Positions 13,744 through 36,339 of a DNA stretch of 64,000 bases are shown here, piece by piece. The notes beneath the pieces are model-generated. The model was given only the letters and a program-made list of their open reading frames with translations, was not told the origin of the DNA and did no database searches. Every line of letters starts with the position of its first letter. Positions within the stretch are counted from its first letter, which is position 1. A program made the translations under genes and the position numbers. This stretch comes from Elysia crispata (lineage: Eukaryota; Mollusca; Gastropoda; Plakobranchidae): NCBI GenBank assembly GCA_033675545.1, contig JAWDGP010001469.1, positions 1 to 64,000 on the forward strand, written 5' to 3'.

Positions 13744-15476
13744 TAGTTTCTCTTTAATTGATGACCACTTCTATAAAGTTTGTTTTAATGCGCTTTACAT
13801 TTAATAAATAAGTCAAAGATTTAGCAATTACAGCAATAATAGAATATGTAGATTAATGTGGACTTCTTCGTAAGACATATGTGATATAAAGATCTCAAAT
13901 TGTGGAAATTCAAAGTAACAGTAAGAATGATATGAATATTAATAGTCTAAAGTTTATAAGAAATGAATTATTGAAGATAACAGATTTCTTTGAACACACT
14001 TAAACCAAATAGGTAGTGATTTTTTATTCTATTAAATTCCTTCACAGACAACCAACAATTTTTTTCCTTAAAGGGCCCTGGTGTGATTTCACAGTTATCA
14101 TCCTAACAATAGAGCGTCCTGATACTGTTGATAGTTATGCAAATAACAGTGATATTACAAAATACATCTATTGATATACTAAACCTGTTACCCTTTCTGA
14201 TGCGGCTTATAATTATAACCATTAAACCATCAACATCCTATTACACTACAGCTGCTGTTGCTACTACTACTTCCACACCATTACTACTCTTACTTCCCAA
14301 CAACTGTTTTACTTTCAACACATATATCACAAAACAACTTCAACAACTGTGACCATTTGATTAACCACCATTGAGATAACTGTATATCCAAAATGAAAAT
14401 CAAAAAAAAAAAAAGCATAGACTTAATAGATTAAGGACACCTTTAAAATCATGAAACCTAGCAAATTTTTTTGAAAGCAAGTGTTGGTTCTTGGACGTAC
14501 TTGGAACAATTAACCTGCTGGTTTTAATAAGATTGAGAAGAGTAAAGAATATTTAACATTTGCTGCAATAAATTTTTGAAGAGGCTGCTATCAGTGGTAC
14601 TACCCCTGGATTGAGACAAGTTTGGTCTCTCTTTTTCTTTCTTGCTTATATGACTGAACAATTACATATAAAAAATGTATCATAATTTATTACTTTTATT
14701 CTCTTTTATCTACCTAGCCATACCCATAACCTATCAAGCATTGCAGTTAGCTAGATTTACAAGCGTGATCCATTGAACCCTTAACTTAAATTAAATCCAA
14801 CTGATACAAGGATCAGTAGACATTACACAGGTGCATCAGTGTTGGTTATGAAGCGTGCTTGTTAGTGTTGATGACAAAGTTGATTAAAAAGAGAGAGAAA
14901 AAAAGCATGCAAGAGTAGTGCCTGGAATAGATTTACACTAATCTTCATGGTTTGTCTTTCTCTTGCATGCTGAGAAAGACAAATCATAATTTGTATTTAC
15001 CTGACGACAATAGCCGTCAACTTATGAATGTAGAAATTGTGTAATGTGCCATGATACTCTCTTTTTCTGCAGTTTTCTCCTTGTAAGCAAAAGAGACTTG
15101 CGGGATAAAAATTCAGATGTACAGAGTTCAACATAACCTTTTGGGAACCAATTTATAACCAATTTTACACCTAGTACTTGTCAAGACTTAAGTTCTCGGC
15201 TAGGCAGTCTAAAGTTAACCCATTGGAATAATAGAAATTGGAAGATCTAAATGTAAAGCTTTGATCTTACTCTGCTCAACCAAAGTAAAGTCCAGTAGGC
15301 CAACTGTTATAATTATAGATGAGACCAATCTATCTTTATTTAGAAAAATATTTTTCTTTTCACTCAGCCTGCAGTCTCCAATTAATGGATAAGTGCTCTA
15401 AACTCTCGGTGTACTGCAAGAGACTTCATTAAAATGGGTTATGTCCACTTCAATAAAATTTTAGTCATTTAGAAAA
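13744..15476. other. AT-rich non-genic stretch
   Basis: No supported gene. Short Asn/Ile/Thr-rich frames (for example about 14128-14352) look like AT-rich noise. Confidence 0.5.
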
Positions 15477-15735
15477 ATTATGTCAAGAGGTGTAATAGCT
15501 GCATATATTCAGAAAACCACTAAGAACAAATTTTGAACTCCTGACTCTATTCAGAACTTGCCAGATGAGTGGCAACAGCTGATCTCGAATAATTGTATTT
15601 GTCATAATTACCAGAAAAGGACAATAAATCTTTTAGACGGTTCATGAAAAATCCGGAACTGAACATTTTTCAATAAAAGTAATTTGTTTCCAACCTACGC
15701 CTGTCAAATTTCAGACAAAATGGACCGGATGCTGA
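15477..15735 (+). repeat. Left arm of a 258-bp inverted repeat
   Basis: This segment aligns, as the reverse complement, with 18012-18270 at roughly 85% identity by eye. Shared exact blocks include CACTAAGAACAAATTTTGAA, GTCATAATTACCAGAAAA, TTCATGAAAAATCC and TGCCTGTCAAATTTCAGACA (the left copy reads CGCCTG in the last). Similarity stops sharply at both ends. The inner end looks like a splice acceptor (TTTCAG followed by ACAAAATGG), and an open frame of 47 codons follows at 15720-15863. No family is recognised. Confidence 0.88.
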
Positions 15736-18011
15736 GAGAAAAAAAATTCTTCTCTTTGAAGAGGAACGATACAGGAAGTGAAAGTAAACAATGTGATGCA
15801 GAGTGCTTAATAGATAGGAAAAAGGAATGTGAAAAACCTAAACAAAGGTCTCTAAAACATTGAAATAGATTCTTCTTGATAGATCTGTAGATATCTTAGT
15901 ATGGACTTGAATGAGATAGCAAAATCCAACCTGAGCAACACTTGGATTGAGCCACATGCTCAACACAAGGCAAGATGTTAGTAAAATCTGTACACATAAA
16001 GCCTTTGGAGCTAAGCAAAGGTGACAATGGTGAAAGAATCATCCTAGAATTATGGATTAGCCTTGTGGGTGGAGTGTTTTGTATTCAACAATATAATCAA
16101 TAAATACATTAAATTTTACACCCGTAAAAAAATCTTATGATAAAAGTGAAGTTGCCAGTGCATACGATAAAGTCTAATGAGGAAAAACAAAGTCTTTTTA
16201 AAAAAAGTATTTAGGGAAAAAAAAACAAGAACAATTAAGCAACTAAGCCCACGCAAATTTATACAAGTATAATTTATATTGTTAGAGAGAGAGAGAGAGC
16301 AAATGCACCACAAAAGGTTATAATGATTCTGGTGTTGATACAAGCACCACAACCACAGTTCTGGCATCAACTATTTTAGCTGCTCTTCATGCTAATGCTC
16401 CTTTCACTAGTATTGGTGCTGATGATACTATAATTACTATTCATATATGTTGTAGGATTTTTTACAAGTTTACTTCAAGAAACTTGAAAACAATTCCAAA
16501 AGTGTACTGAGGGCTTATAGTTGTACCATTAAAAGAACAAGATATGAATATTTACACAAAACCAGGAAAATAAAGGGAAGTCTTGAGAGAAAAAGGATTA
16601 CCCAAAGAAGAGGTAGGTATGAAAAAAAAAGTGAAACTTGCTGATGTCAATCCTTGTTGTGTCATTACATAATCCATAAGTAATTTGTGAAAGACCAGTC
16701 ATGCAGAGAGCTGTACGAGTTTGACTTAGCATGACTTGACACCTGTGTTGTCTAATCTCTCTAGTGTCAAATTTTGTTTCTCCTGCAATGTACACAGCAA
16801 TAGTTAAACTAAAAGGATGAAAAAAAAAAAAGTTAAATACACTGTGTTTGAGCTTTTAAAAAGTAATGGAAATAATTCATAATAAGTCACTTGGCTCTTT
16901 ATAAGCTTATACCTTTACTCCCACATACCCACAATAATAGGAAGGACAATTGCAAAAAGAAAGACAAAATACATAAATCACATTAAAATATTGTCCGCAT
17001 TCAAGTTAGCAATGGGCATTTTCTTTTCACACAAAATTGATAAGTATGTGAACCAAAATTTAATTTACAATATGTCTGTCTGCTCGAGTTTAATCATATA
17101 TCAAAAATGGCATCAATATAATTATTTTGCAGATATGACAATAGCTTATGATTTTAATGTACATGCTTGAAAAGTTCGCCTCATTTTTGTACATCTGCTA
17201 TTTGCACCAGCTTTCAATCTCTTCTTTTATGGATCCACACTAACATCCTGCAGAGATCAAATGATTCTATCAGACATGGAAATAAATAAAACTTGAGGAC
17301 TTAAAATTTACCAGGAAAAGAATATTATACAATTGAAAAAGCTCAAACTAAAATAAACAAACTGAAAGTACCATAAAAAAATTTTTAAGTGATCAGCATT
17401 TTCCAAGTATAATGGAAAATATGAAAAAAGCTTTGAATAGGATTTCGTTTCTTTTTAAAGTAAAAAATATGAATGTTCAAATGTGAAAAAAATCTCTTGA
17501 AAATTCCATGAAAAGCCTGTTTCAGTTCCCTGGACAAAATGTGTTTCTATTTTCTTCAAAGGGCTAAATCCAATGAATTTATCTTGACTTGCAGGGGATA
17601 GATCTTTGCCAATAGGTGAAACAAAGAGCATGTATTCTTTCATATAACAAAATGTCTTATGCATTAAAATTATTTATATAATTTTTTAGAAAAGAGATTC
17701 AATGGTATTATTTTGTATACAAAGGCTACACAAAAAGGGAGCATTACACTTTCATTGGTAGGCATGAACATATATCAATAAACCATAAAGTTCTGTACCC
17801 TAGTGAACTTTTTGGGAACTAGATTTATTATTACAGTTAAAATTTAACCCACCTTTGGTCAAAGGTCCTTACTCTGATGCAAGTTGATGACCTTCATGAT
17901 CTTTGTGGTCCAGATTGCAATTTTTTTGGTCCAGGTTCCTTGATATGAGTCCAAACCTTTTGAAGTGAATTCAATCCTCGTCATCCAGGTCCCACCTGAT
18001 CATTGCGGTCA
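15736..18011. other. Spacer between inverted-repeat arms
   Basis: About 2.3 kb of AT-rich sequence. It starts with a 47-codon stop-free frame with Lys/Glu/Cys-rich composition (ATG at 15720), of unknown meaning. A short GA run lies at 16285-16300. Nothing else coding is supported. Confidence 0.4.
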
Positions 18012-18014
18012 GCA
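17860..18014 (-). repeat. Diverged GGACCTGGACCA-type motif cluster, copy 1
   Basis: On the minus strand the motif GGACCTGGACCACAA recurs in degenerate form, followed by a GATCATGAAGG-like box (17891-17912, 17937-17950, 17976-18014). The block TGATCATTGYGGTC matches the copy at 19281-19312. It is probably an old tandem repeat or a relic of a repetitive protein gene. No unbroken frame remains. Confidence 0.5.
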
Positions 18015-18270
18015 TTGAGTCCATTTGTCTGAAATTTGACAGGCATAGGTATGGAAACAAGTTACTTGTGATGAACCTGTTCAGTTCTGGATTTTTCATG
18101 AAACCTTCCATAAGATTTATTGTCTTTTTCTGGTAATTATGACAAAATGCAATTATTAGAGATTAACTGTTCCCACTCATCTAACAAGTTCTTAACAGAA
18201 TCAGGAGTTCAAAATTTGTTCTTAGTGATTTTCTGTATACATACAGATATTACACCCCTTGACATAATAT
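18012..18270 (-). repeat. Right arm of the 258-bp inverted repeat
   Basis: Reverse-complement partner of 15477-15735. The arm ends at TTGACATAAT on the outer side and at the acceptor-like TTTCAGACAAATGG on the inner side. It directly abuts the GGACC-motif cluster. Mismatches and small indels are spread along the arm, so the two copies diverged long ago or the family was already diverse. Confidence 0.88.
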
Positions 18271-19120
18271 TTTAAACGACCAAAAAAAAACCTGATGTTC
18301 TCCAGTTCCCTCTCATTATTTTGTCATCTTGATTCTTAGTGATCCTTTTTCTTTTAATCTCACCATTCACCTTTTTTACTGCATTGATTCTTCTTGATCA
18401 AATAGTAAGGTCAATTGAAATCATGCCTCTCCATCAGCTTGAAATTAGTGTGAGAACTGAAAGCAAACTATTTTAGCAGTTTATAAAAAATAAGAATTTT
18501 TTTTTCCCAAAATGTTATTCAAACTTATCATTTGCACAGAAAAATGATAAAGCTTATGCTTCAATATAACATTTAATGCTTATGTGCTGAAACTTACCAT
18601 TGCTCTGATTCATAGTCCTCTTAGGTGCAATTATGCTTTTCTCAGGTCACAAAGCCAAGCAATTCTAAAAGAAATGGCATAATTTAAGTATAAAACCTCT
18701 TTATATTCCACAGTAAAGGTTATATTTTTCTTTATTCTTGTTTCAGTGGTTTGTTAAATCATTGATTTATTAACTTTCAATAAAAAAATTTTCTACAACT
18801 TAATTTTCCATAAAACAATGCTGTTACAGGGTGAAAACATTTTTATATACTGTCAAAAAATTTTTAAAAATCTCAAATGACTGCCCGTACTGTAAGACTG
18901 CAAAATTTAAGATTTGTCAACTTATTTCATAGAATTGGTCATAACAATTCAATTATAAATTTATTTTTAATCAAAGGAAGTATACATCTTGATCATACTT
19001 TAAAGCATATTAAACAACTTTGCCTAACATGTGAAAACATCATTTTCAATAGATTCATCATACCTTTTCATCTGAGTCTTTGATTGAAAAGAAGAATAAA
19101 CCAAAACTTACAATTGTCTT
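18271..19120. other. AT-rich non-genic stretch
   Basis: Very AT-rich with many A and T runs. No coding or RNA feature is recognised. Confidence 0.5.
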
Positions 19121-19345
19121 GAGGAGTCAGTGCCCTTATCCATACTTGTCCTTTGTCTACGTCTTACATCTTTTGGTCCAGAACTCTCCTCATCCTTGTG
19201 TATCCAGGTCTCATCTTGGGTGCAGGTCCCTTGTACTCAAGACACATCTTGTCTTAATATGTCGTTACAGACTTTTTTTCCTTCATGTTATGATCATTGT
19301 GGTCCAGGTCCATCCTATTCTTTGTAGTCACTTGTCCCCTGTGCT
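19121..19345 (-). repeat. Diverged GGACCTGGACCA-type motif cluster, copy 2
   Basis: On the minus strand it contains GGACCTGGACCACAATGATC (19292-19311), GGACCTGCACCC, GACCTGGATACACAAGGATG and TTCTGGACCAAAAGATG. It matches the 17.9 kb cluster in motif order only loosely. A weaker member lies at 19690-19730 (GGACAAGGATGAG). Plus-strand open frames over this block look incidental. Confidence 0.5.
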
Positions 19346-20667
19346 GAAAGCTCAAAATCCTCCTATTTTTGGACATTTCTATGATGTCTTTTCAAAATAT
19401 TTGAGAATGAAATCGAAAAAATTTAAAATCTTTTGAGTAAATGTGAGAAAGTATTTACTTTTGAGAAGATGACATCTCATGTCAACTTAATTCCCTTTAT
19501 ATCGTATTAAACTTTAGGATTGTAAACTTTATCCAGCTTTAAAAGAATTAATCTCCATAAAATACTAATGATTATGTTTACATAATTTACCTGTCATTTA
19601 ATAATACACACTTTTCAAAATAGGTACATGCCATAAAAAATGTATACTCCAACATTCAAATAGAATTCACATGCTTATCTTTTGGCTCCTCTAGATACTA
19701 CTCATCCTTGTCCTCTTTGGCCAGATACACCAACCCTATTTGTCAAGGTATTGGCGTTTCATATTTTTTTGCTCTTCGTGACCCTTTTTTTTTTTTTGTC
19801 CTGCAAAAGCTCAACACAAAGGAAACATTTTGCAATCTGTAATTTTTTTTTTTTAAAAAGCCAATTGAAGAAGCTAATTATACAACCAATTACTAGAAAT
19901 ATAAAGGCTGTCCTTAAAAAAAAGATATATAATAATTGCAGGAATTTAAAGCTTCTAACCATTACACGATTTCTTCATTATGGTTCTTTTTCTTCAAGCC
20001 TGTAACTTGGAGGACTGTGGCATTTCTTGATTTACATCTTAGAAACCTGCACAATCTTACGAGCATAGATCTTTTAATCTTGGTATAATCATAATGTGGA
20101 TTCTCCGTTCACCTGTTTTTATGCTGGGTATTCTGTAAATCACTTACATCGTTGATTTCCTGATTTTCAAAAGATATTTCAAGATGAATCAAAATGTTTA
20201 CCACTACAAACCATTTGGGTTTTTTTTTCAAATCTAAAACGTAATTTTCTTATGAACACATGAGGTTATTTGAAAATTATATAATGATATAATGGCATTT
20301 GAAAAGACTTGTTTTGGAATTTTCCTCTTTGGAGATTGCACACAAATGAATTTTCAGTTTTATTGCAAGTTATAGGCTCATTTTAAGGCTTTGCATAACT
20401 TAATGGATTTGAAATATTTTATACTGCAGAAACTTGTCAGCTGTATATAAAAATGAAACGAAAACACAATGCCATGAATAACATCATAGCTAAGAAACAT
20501 TCATGACCAAGTTTATAATTACGTTTGCTTTCACTATGAAATATTTTATATCATAATTATTTTAACTTAACCTGGCAGATACTGGAATATTTCATTTATA
20601 TATGATGCATTGGTGCAACTGGATCTTATCCTTGACTTCCTTGTTACCCATTATTCTCTTTGTTTTC

Positions 20668-20673
20668 TTTATT
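20668..20673 (-). promoter_or_regulatory. Candidate polyadenylation signal (AATAAA, minus strand)
   Basis: TTTATT on the plus strand, lying about 110 bases beyond the stop of the exon-like segment at 20784-20917. The spacing suits a 3' UTR, but such hexamers are frequent in AT-rich DNA. Confidence 0.3.
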
Positions 20674-20783
20674 ATCTGTTCTTTGATTCTTGATATAATT
20701 TTCTGTGTTTACCAATAATGAGGCAATTCTCATGTTTCGGTTCAAGTTAACCTATTCCCATGAACTGTTTGTTTTCCCTCTGC

Positions 20784-20917
20784 TCATTCTTGTAGGCTGA
20801 ATGCTATCAGGTACAGTAGCTCTTGTCTTTCTGATGCATTCAGTTCATATATTCGCCCTTGTTCAAATCCTTTAAAGCAGGAACTCTCTACTTCTTGTAA
20901 TTCCTTTCCTCTCAGTC
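20784..20917 (-). CDS. Possible 3'-terminal coding exon of an unrecognised gene
   Basis: On the minus strand a pyrimidine-rich tract ending TTTTTTTCACTAG precedes a 134-base stretch that stays open for 43 codons and ends in TGA. Its composition is protein-like (Glu, Leu, Gln and Lys rich, with the block ERQELLYLIAF), unlike the Asn/Ile/Phe noise nearby. The exon would begin in phase 2. A polyadenylation hexamer lies about 110 bases downstream. Upstream exons should lie above 20917, but the next sequence there is a Ty3-type relic, and I found no partner exon. It could be the last exon of an interrupted gene or chance. I do not recognise the product. Confidence 0.35.
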
Positions 20918-20939
20918 CTAGTGAAAAAAACAACAAAAG

Positions 20940-21029
20940 GTCTTTCATTTGAACAGAAAACATTATTAAGTATCTTTTTTATATACATTGTGTAGATGAT
21001 CATTATGGTCTTTCATTTGAACAGAAATC
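20940..21029. repeat. 21-bp direct repeat flanking a 48-bp insert
   Basis: GGTCTTTCATTTGAACAGAA followed by A occurs at 20939-20959 and again at 21008-21028. The second copy overlaps the end of the Ty3-type fragment. A local duplication or a footprint of insertion is possible. Confidence 0.6.
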
Positions 21030-21325
21030 TTGGCTGTGAATTTTACAAATTCCCCCCTCTGTAAATTGGGTTCCACTGTCCATTACTACCATCTTGGGTA
21101 TCCCATAACGAGCAAAGTGTCCCTTTAGTTTTGTAATGACCTGACCTGCTGAAAGAGATGTCAAGAAATCCACTTCAATGAAGTTGGCAAAGTAGTCGAC
21201 AGTCACCATGTAGATTTCAACTTGTCGTTGCCATTTTTTGTATTGCTCTGACAAATTGCCTTCTGTCAAGTTCAGCGGGTTGGGCAAGCTAGGCGGAAGT
21301 TTGCTTCTGCCATGTTTACTTCAGG
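21003..21325 (-). mobile_element. Deleted Ty3-type retrotransposon: gag start joined to integrase
   Basis: The minus-strand translation has two parts. The first (about 21325-21215) resembles the very start of a Ty3-type gag: Pro/Leu-rich PNPLNLTEGNL, then EQYKKWQRQVEIYM. The second (about 21214-21003) matches the integrase catalytic core: VTVDYFANFIEVDF, the HFARYGIP motif, then a Gly-Thr-Gln-Phe block where the family usually has Asn-Gly-Pro-Gln-Phe. Protease, reverse transcriptase and RNase H are missing between them, and the frame runs through the junction. An ATG at about 21314 is one frame off, so the gag start is also frameshifted. This is a non-functional internal-deletion derivative. 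The order (gag at high coordinates, integrase at low) places any 5' LTR above 21.4 kb. Confidence 0.8.
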
Positions 21326-21428
21326 TAAACGTCTCTTGGACTCAGCTTACTACTTCAGGTAGTAATCTAGTCGTATAATCGATCTTGGATATGATACTCG
21401 TCACTACCAGGTGACTCAAAGGGCTATC

Positions 21429-21430
<2 letters not shown>

Positions 21431-21489
<59 letters not shown>
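21431..21489. repeat. (AT)n-(GT)n microsatellite
   Basis: About 18 AT units pass directly into about 11 GT units. The tract sits between the gag start and the candidate LTR, where a primer-binding site would be expected, and none is visible. Confidence 0.97.
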
Positions 21490-22568
<1,079 letters not shown>

Positions 22569-23020
22569 GTATCAGGCATTTTCATTAGACATTTTGTTTT
22601 GGTCTTCTTAGTATTCTGACCATTTTGTGTACGCTTCAGTTTAATATCTACTACTTAAGAAAGGGAGAAAGAGAGGGAGAAAATGAGAGAGAGAGGCGGA
22701 GGCATGGATTTAGATAGAAACAGAGGTGATTGAACGACCTGGGGATATCACAACGATGTGTTTATAACAAAACAAGATGTTTCAACTTAAAATGTTTCCT
22801 CTTTTTAAAGAAGCATAAGGCAGTTGGCAGTTTCATAAAGCTTGTTCACATCACGGTGATGCCAGGCCTTATATTAAATCAAAATTAAGCTCCCGTCGGG
22901 CAGAGCGGGAACTTAAATAATGAGGCTACAGGTTCGCGTGGAAGGCTTTTTTTTTTTAAGGCATCCTGTAAGCGACACTTGTACATGGTGATGTAATTTC
23001 TCAACTTAAGCCTCATGACG
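22569..23020. other. Non-genic stretch
   Basis: Contains a GA-rich patch (22660-22700) and a short CCCG/CGGG inverted pair near 22892-22910. No gene seen. Confidence 0.5.
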
Positions 23021-23800
23021 GTATACACTGCCAGTCCAAAATTACTCATCTCTCTTCTCCAATGTCGAGGCTATGGCCAAACTGTGAGGAGGGAGAGGTG
23101 GCCAGGAGAGACAATTAAACTGGTTAGAGAGCAAAGAATACAAGGATTGTTATAACAATTTATTCTGAGTGTCGATAGCATGATTAATATGTCTACAGTG
23201 TGTCAGAAATGGATGCATCAAAACCAAGATTTGAAAATTTTTAAAGTATTACAAGGCATCTCATATGGGTATATACTTGTCAAAGAGCGGCCTTTAAAAT
23301 TTGGGTTAAACTGACGTTTAAAAAAGTTATCATAATAGTGTTGCTAAAAAAATGTTAAATACTGCAATAAACAGGATCATCTAAATTTAGTAAAGCTTTC
23401 TGCGATAAACATTTTCCCTCGTGCCAAGGTCATGGTCAAGCTGGGAGAAGGGAAAGGGGGAGGGGGGGATCAGGAGATATGGAACTAGATTTAAAACCAA
23501 AGAAAAAAAAAATCACCGAAATTCTGTGCTCCGAGTGTCGATATCATATTTAAACCTCTCCAGTAGAACAGAAGCGAATAGATCGAAGTAAGAGTTAATA
23601 ATGTTGCATGTTTTTCATACATTTAAATATAGCTACGTGTCGTAGCAGCTTATGATATTTGATGAAAACTAACATTTTGAAAAATAATAATAATGAAGGG
23701 ATTTTTTTTTGGTAAGAAATGAGTATAATTAGCATAAGCTTAATCATTTAGATGTAGGAAATCTTTTCACATAAACATTTCCCTCCGTGAGATCTAGGGC
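23021..23800 (+). repeat. Strongly diverged tandem repeat, period about 370 bp
   Basis: Blocks recur at a spacing of about 365-375 bp: ATGGYCAARCTG (about 23075 and 23450), GAGTGTCGATA (about 23170 and 23538) and ATAAACATTTTCCCTC-like (about 23405 and 23775). The copies have drifted far apart. At least two full units and the start of a third seem present. Confidence 0.5.
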
Positions 23801-23967
23801 AGCTGCAAAAACTTCTCTTCACAACTCGAATTTCATACACCTGTTATATCTTTCATGGCTCACTCAGAGAGGTTTGGGCTTTTGCAAAATTTGGATCGAC
23901 GGCGTCCGATATCTGATAAAAAGGGCGGAAGAAGAGAAGGAATTTAAGAGACACAGAGCGAAGGATT

Positions 23968-24004
<37 letters not shown>

Positions 24005-24125
24005 TCCATAGTGTATATATCCATATATTTATTTATATATGTGTATATATATATAAATACATACATTATATATATAAATATATATAATATATATATAATG
24101 TATATATTTATTAAATATATGAGAC
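23968..24125. repeat. (GA)n followed by a TA-rich low-complexity tract
   Basis: About 16 GA units (23968-24000), then about 120 bp of TATATA-type sequence. Confidence 0.9.
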
Positions 24126-26974
<2,849 letters not shown>

Positions 26975-27020
26975 ATTTATCTTTACAAATTGTTACCACT
27001 AAGGTGTATTCTCCTTTCAC
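26975..27020 (+). repeat. 46-bp dispersed repeat, copy 1
   Basis: Matches 34022-34067 at 43 of 46 positions, including the block GGTGTATTCTCCTTTCAC. The second copy lies in FAM221A intron 4. Confidence 0.8.
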
Positions 27021-28397
<1,377 letters not shown>

Positions 28398-29100
28398 GTA
28401 TAGAAAAATCAACCACACTCTCTCACACACACACACAGCACATTTCCAGCTAATCGATGACGTTTTCTCTTTTTTTTCCTTTCTGCTTTTTTAATAGTTT
28501 TAATACATTTATGAAGTGAAGACATAGACATAAACATATGAGAATGCATAGTGACATTATTTCAGTTAATGTTGCTTGAGCTAAGATTGTAAGTGATAAA
28601 AAGTAATTTATACTCAATAATAGTTGACTTATAATTCTAGAGACAAACCCTAATTGCTATGGCCTCATGCCTCTTGAATTAATGCGATATCCAATCTAGT
28701 TCGCCCTATGGGTGAGTTAAACTTAAAGGGATGATGAAAGATAAAAATTATGACCTTTAGCTTGTAGAAAAAATATTTCAATTTTTTAAAAGTAAGTTCA
28801 TTTTTAATTTTTAATTATCCACCGTAAAAAAATGTCTAAAAATTTAATTAAATTAAATTAAAACCTAAATTGTTCTTTAAACTAAGTATCTGGCACCGTT
28901 AATTTTTCCAGTTTGTTTACCGTTGTCATGGGAAAATTCAAATAGAAAGCATAACTTCTCGTTTGACAATTATTTTTATCCTAATATCTGTAACTAAATT
29001 TTAAAGAAAAGTATCATAAACTTGAATCGAGAAACCGTTTCATTGCAGTTCTAGCTTTCTGGTCTTTTAATTATTTCCCTGATTCTACAAGAAGTTAGCC

Positions 29101-36178
<7,078 letters not shown>

Positions 36179-36323
36179 ACAAATGAGGATAATGCTGATA
36201 AACGGTGTCATTCGACTTTTCAGGTTCATCATTTTAGTGGCAGTGTTTGTGAGGTTTGATCATCTCATAAGAGAGACTGTCTACATAGTTGACATTAAAA
36301 AAAAAAAGTTTTTTGATAAAGAG

Positions 36324-36329
36324 AATAAA
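36324..36329 (+). promoter_or_regulatory. Candidate FAM221A polyadenylation signal AATAAA
   Basis: The first AATAAA after the stop codon, 146 bases into the 3' UTR. Further copies at about 36892, 37913 and 38034 could serve longer forms. Confidence 0.5.
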
Positions 36330-36339
36330 GCTTTGTAAA

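Noticed and set aside
17860-19345. Collagen gene on the minus strand
   Set aside because: Gly-Pro pairs recur, but no Gly-X-Y frame runs for more than a few triplets and there are stops in all frames.
19080-19436. 118-codon plus-strand frame
   Set aside because: Lies over the GGACC-motif cluster. Its composition is not protein-like, and overlapping frames exist in other phases.
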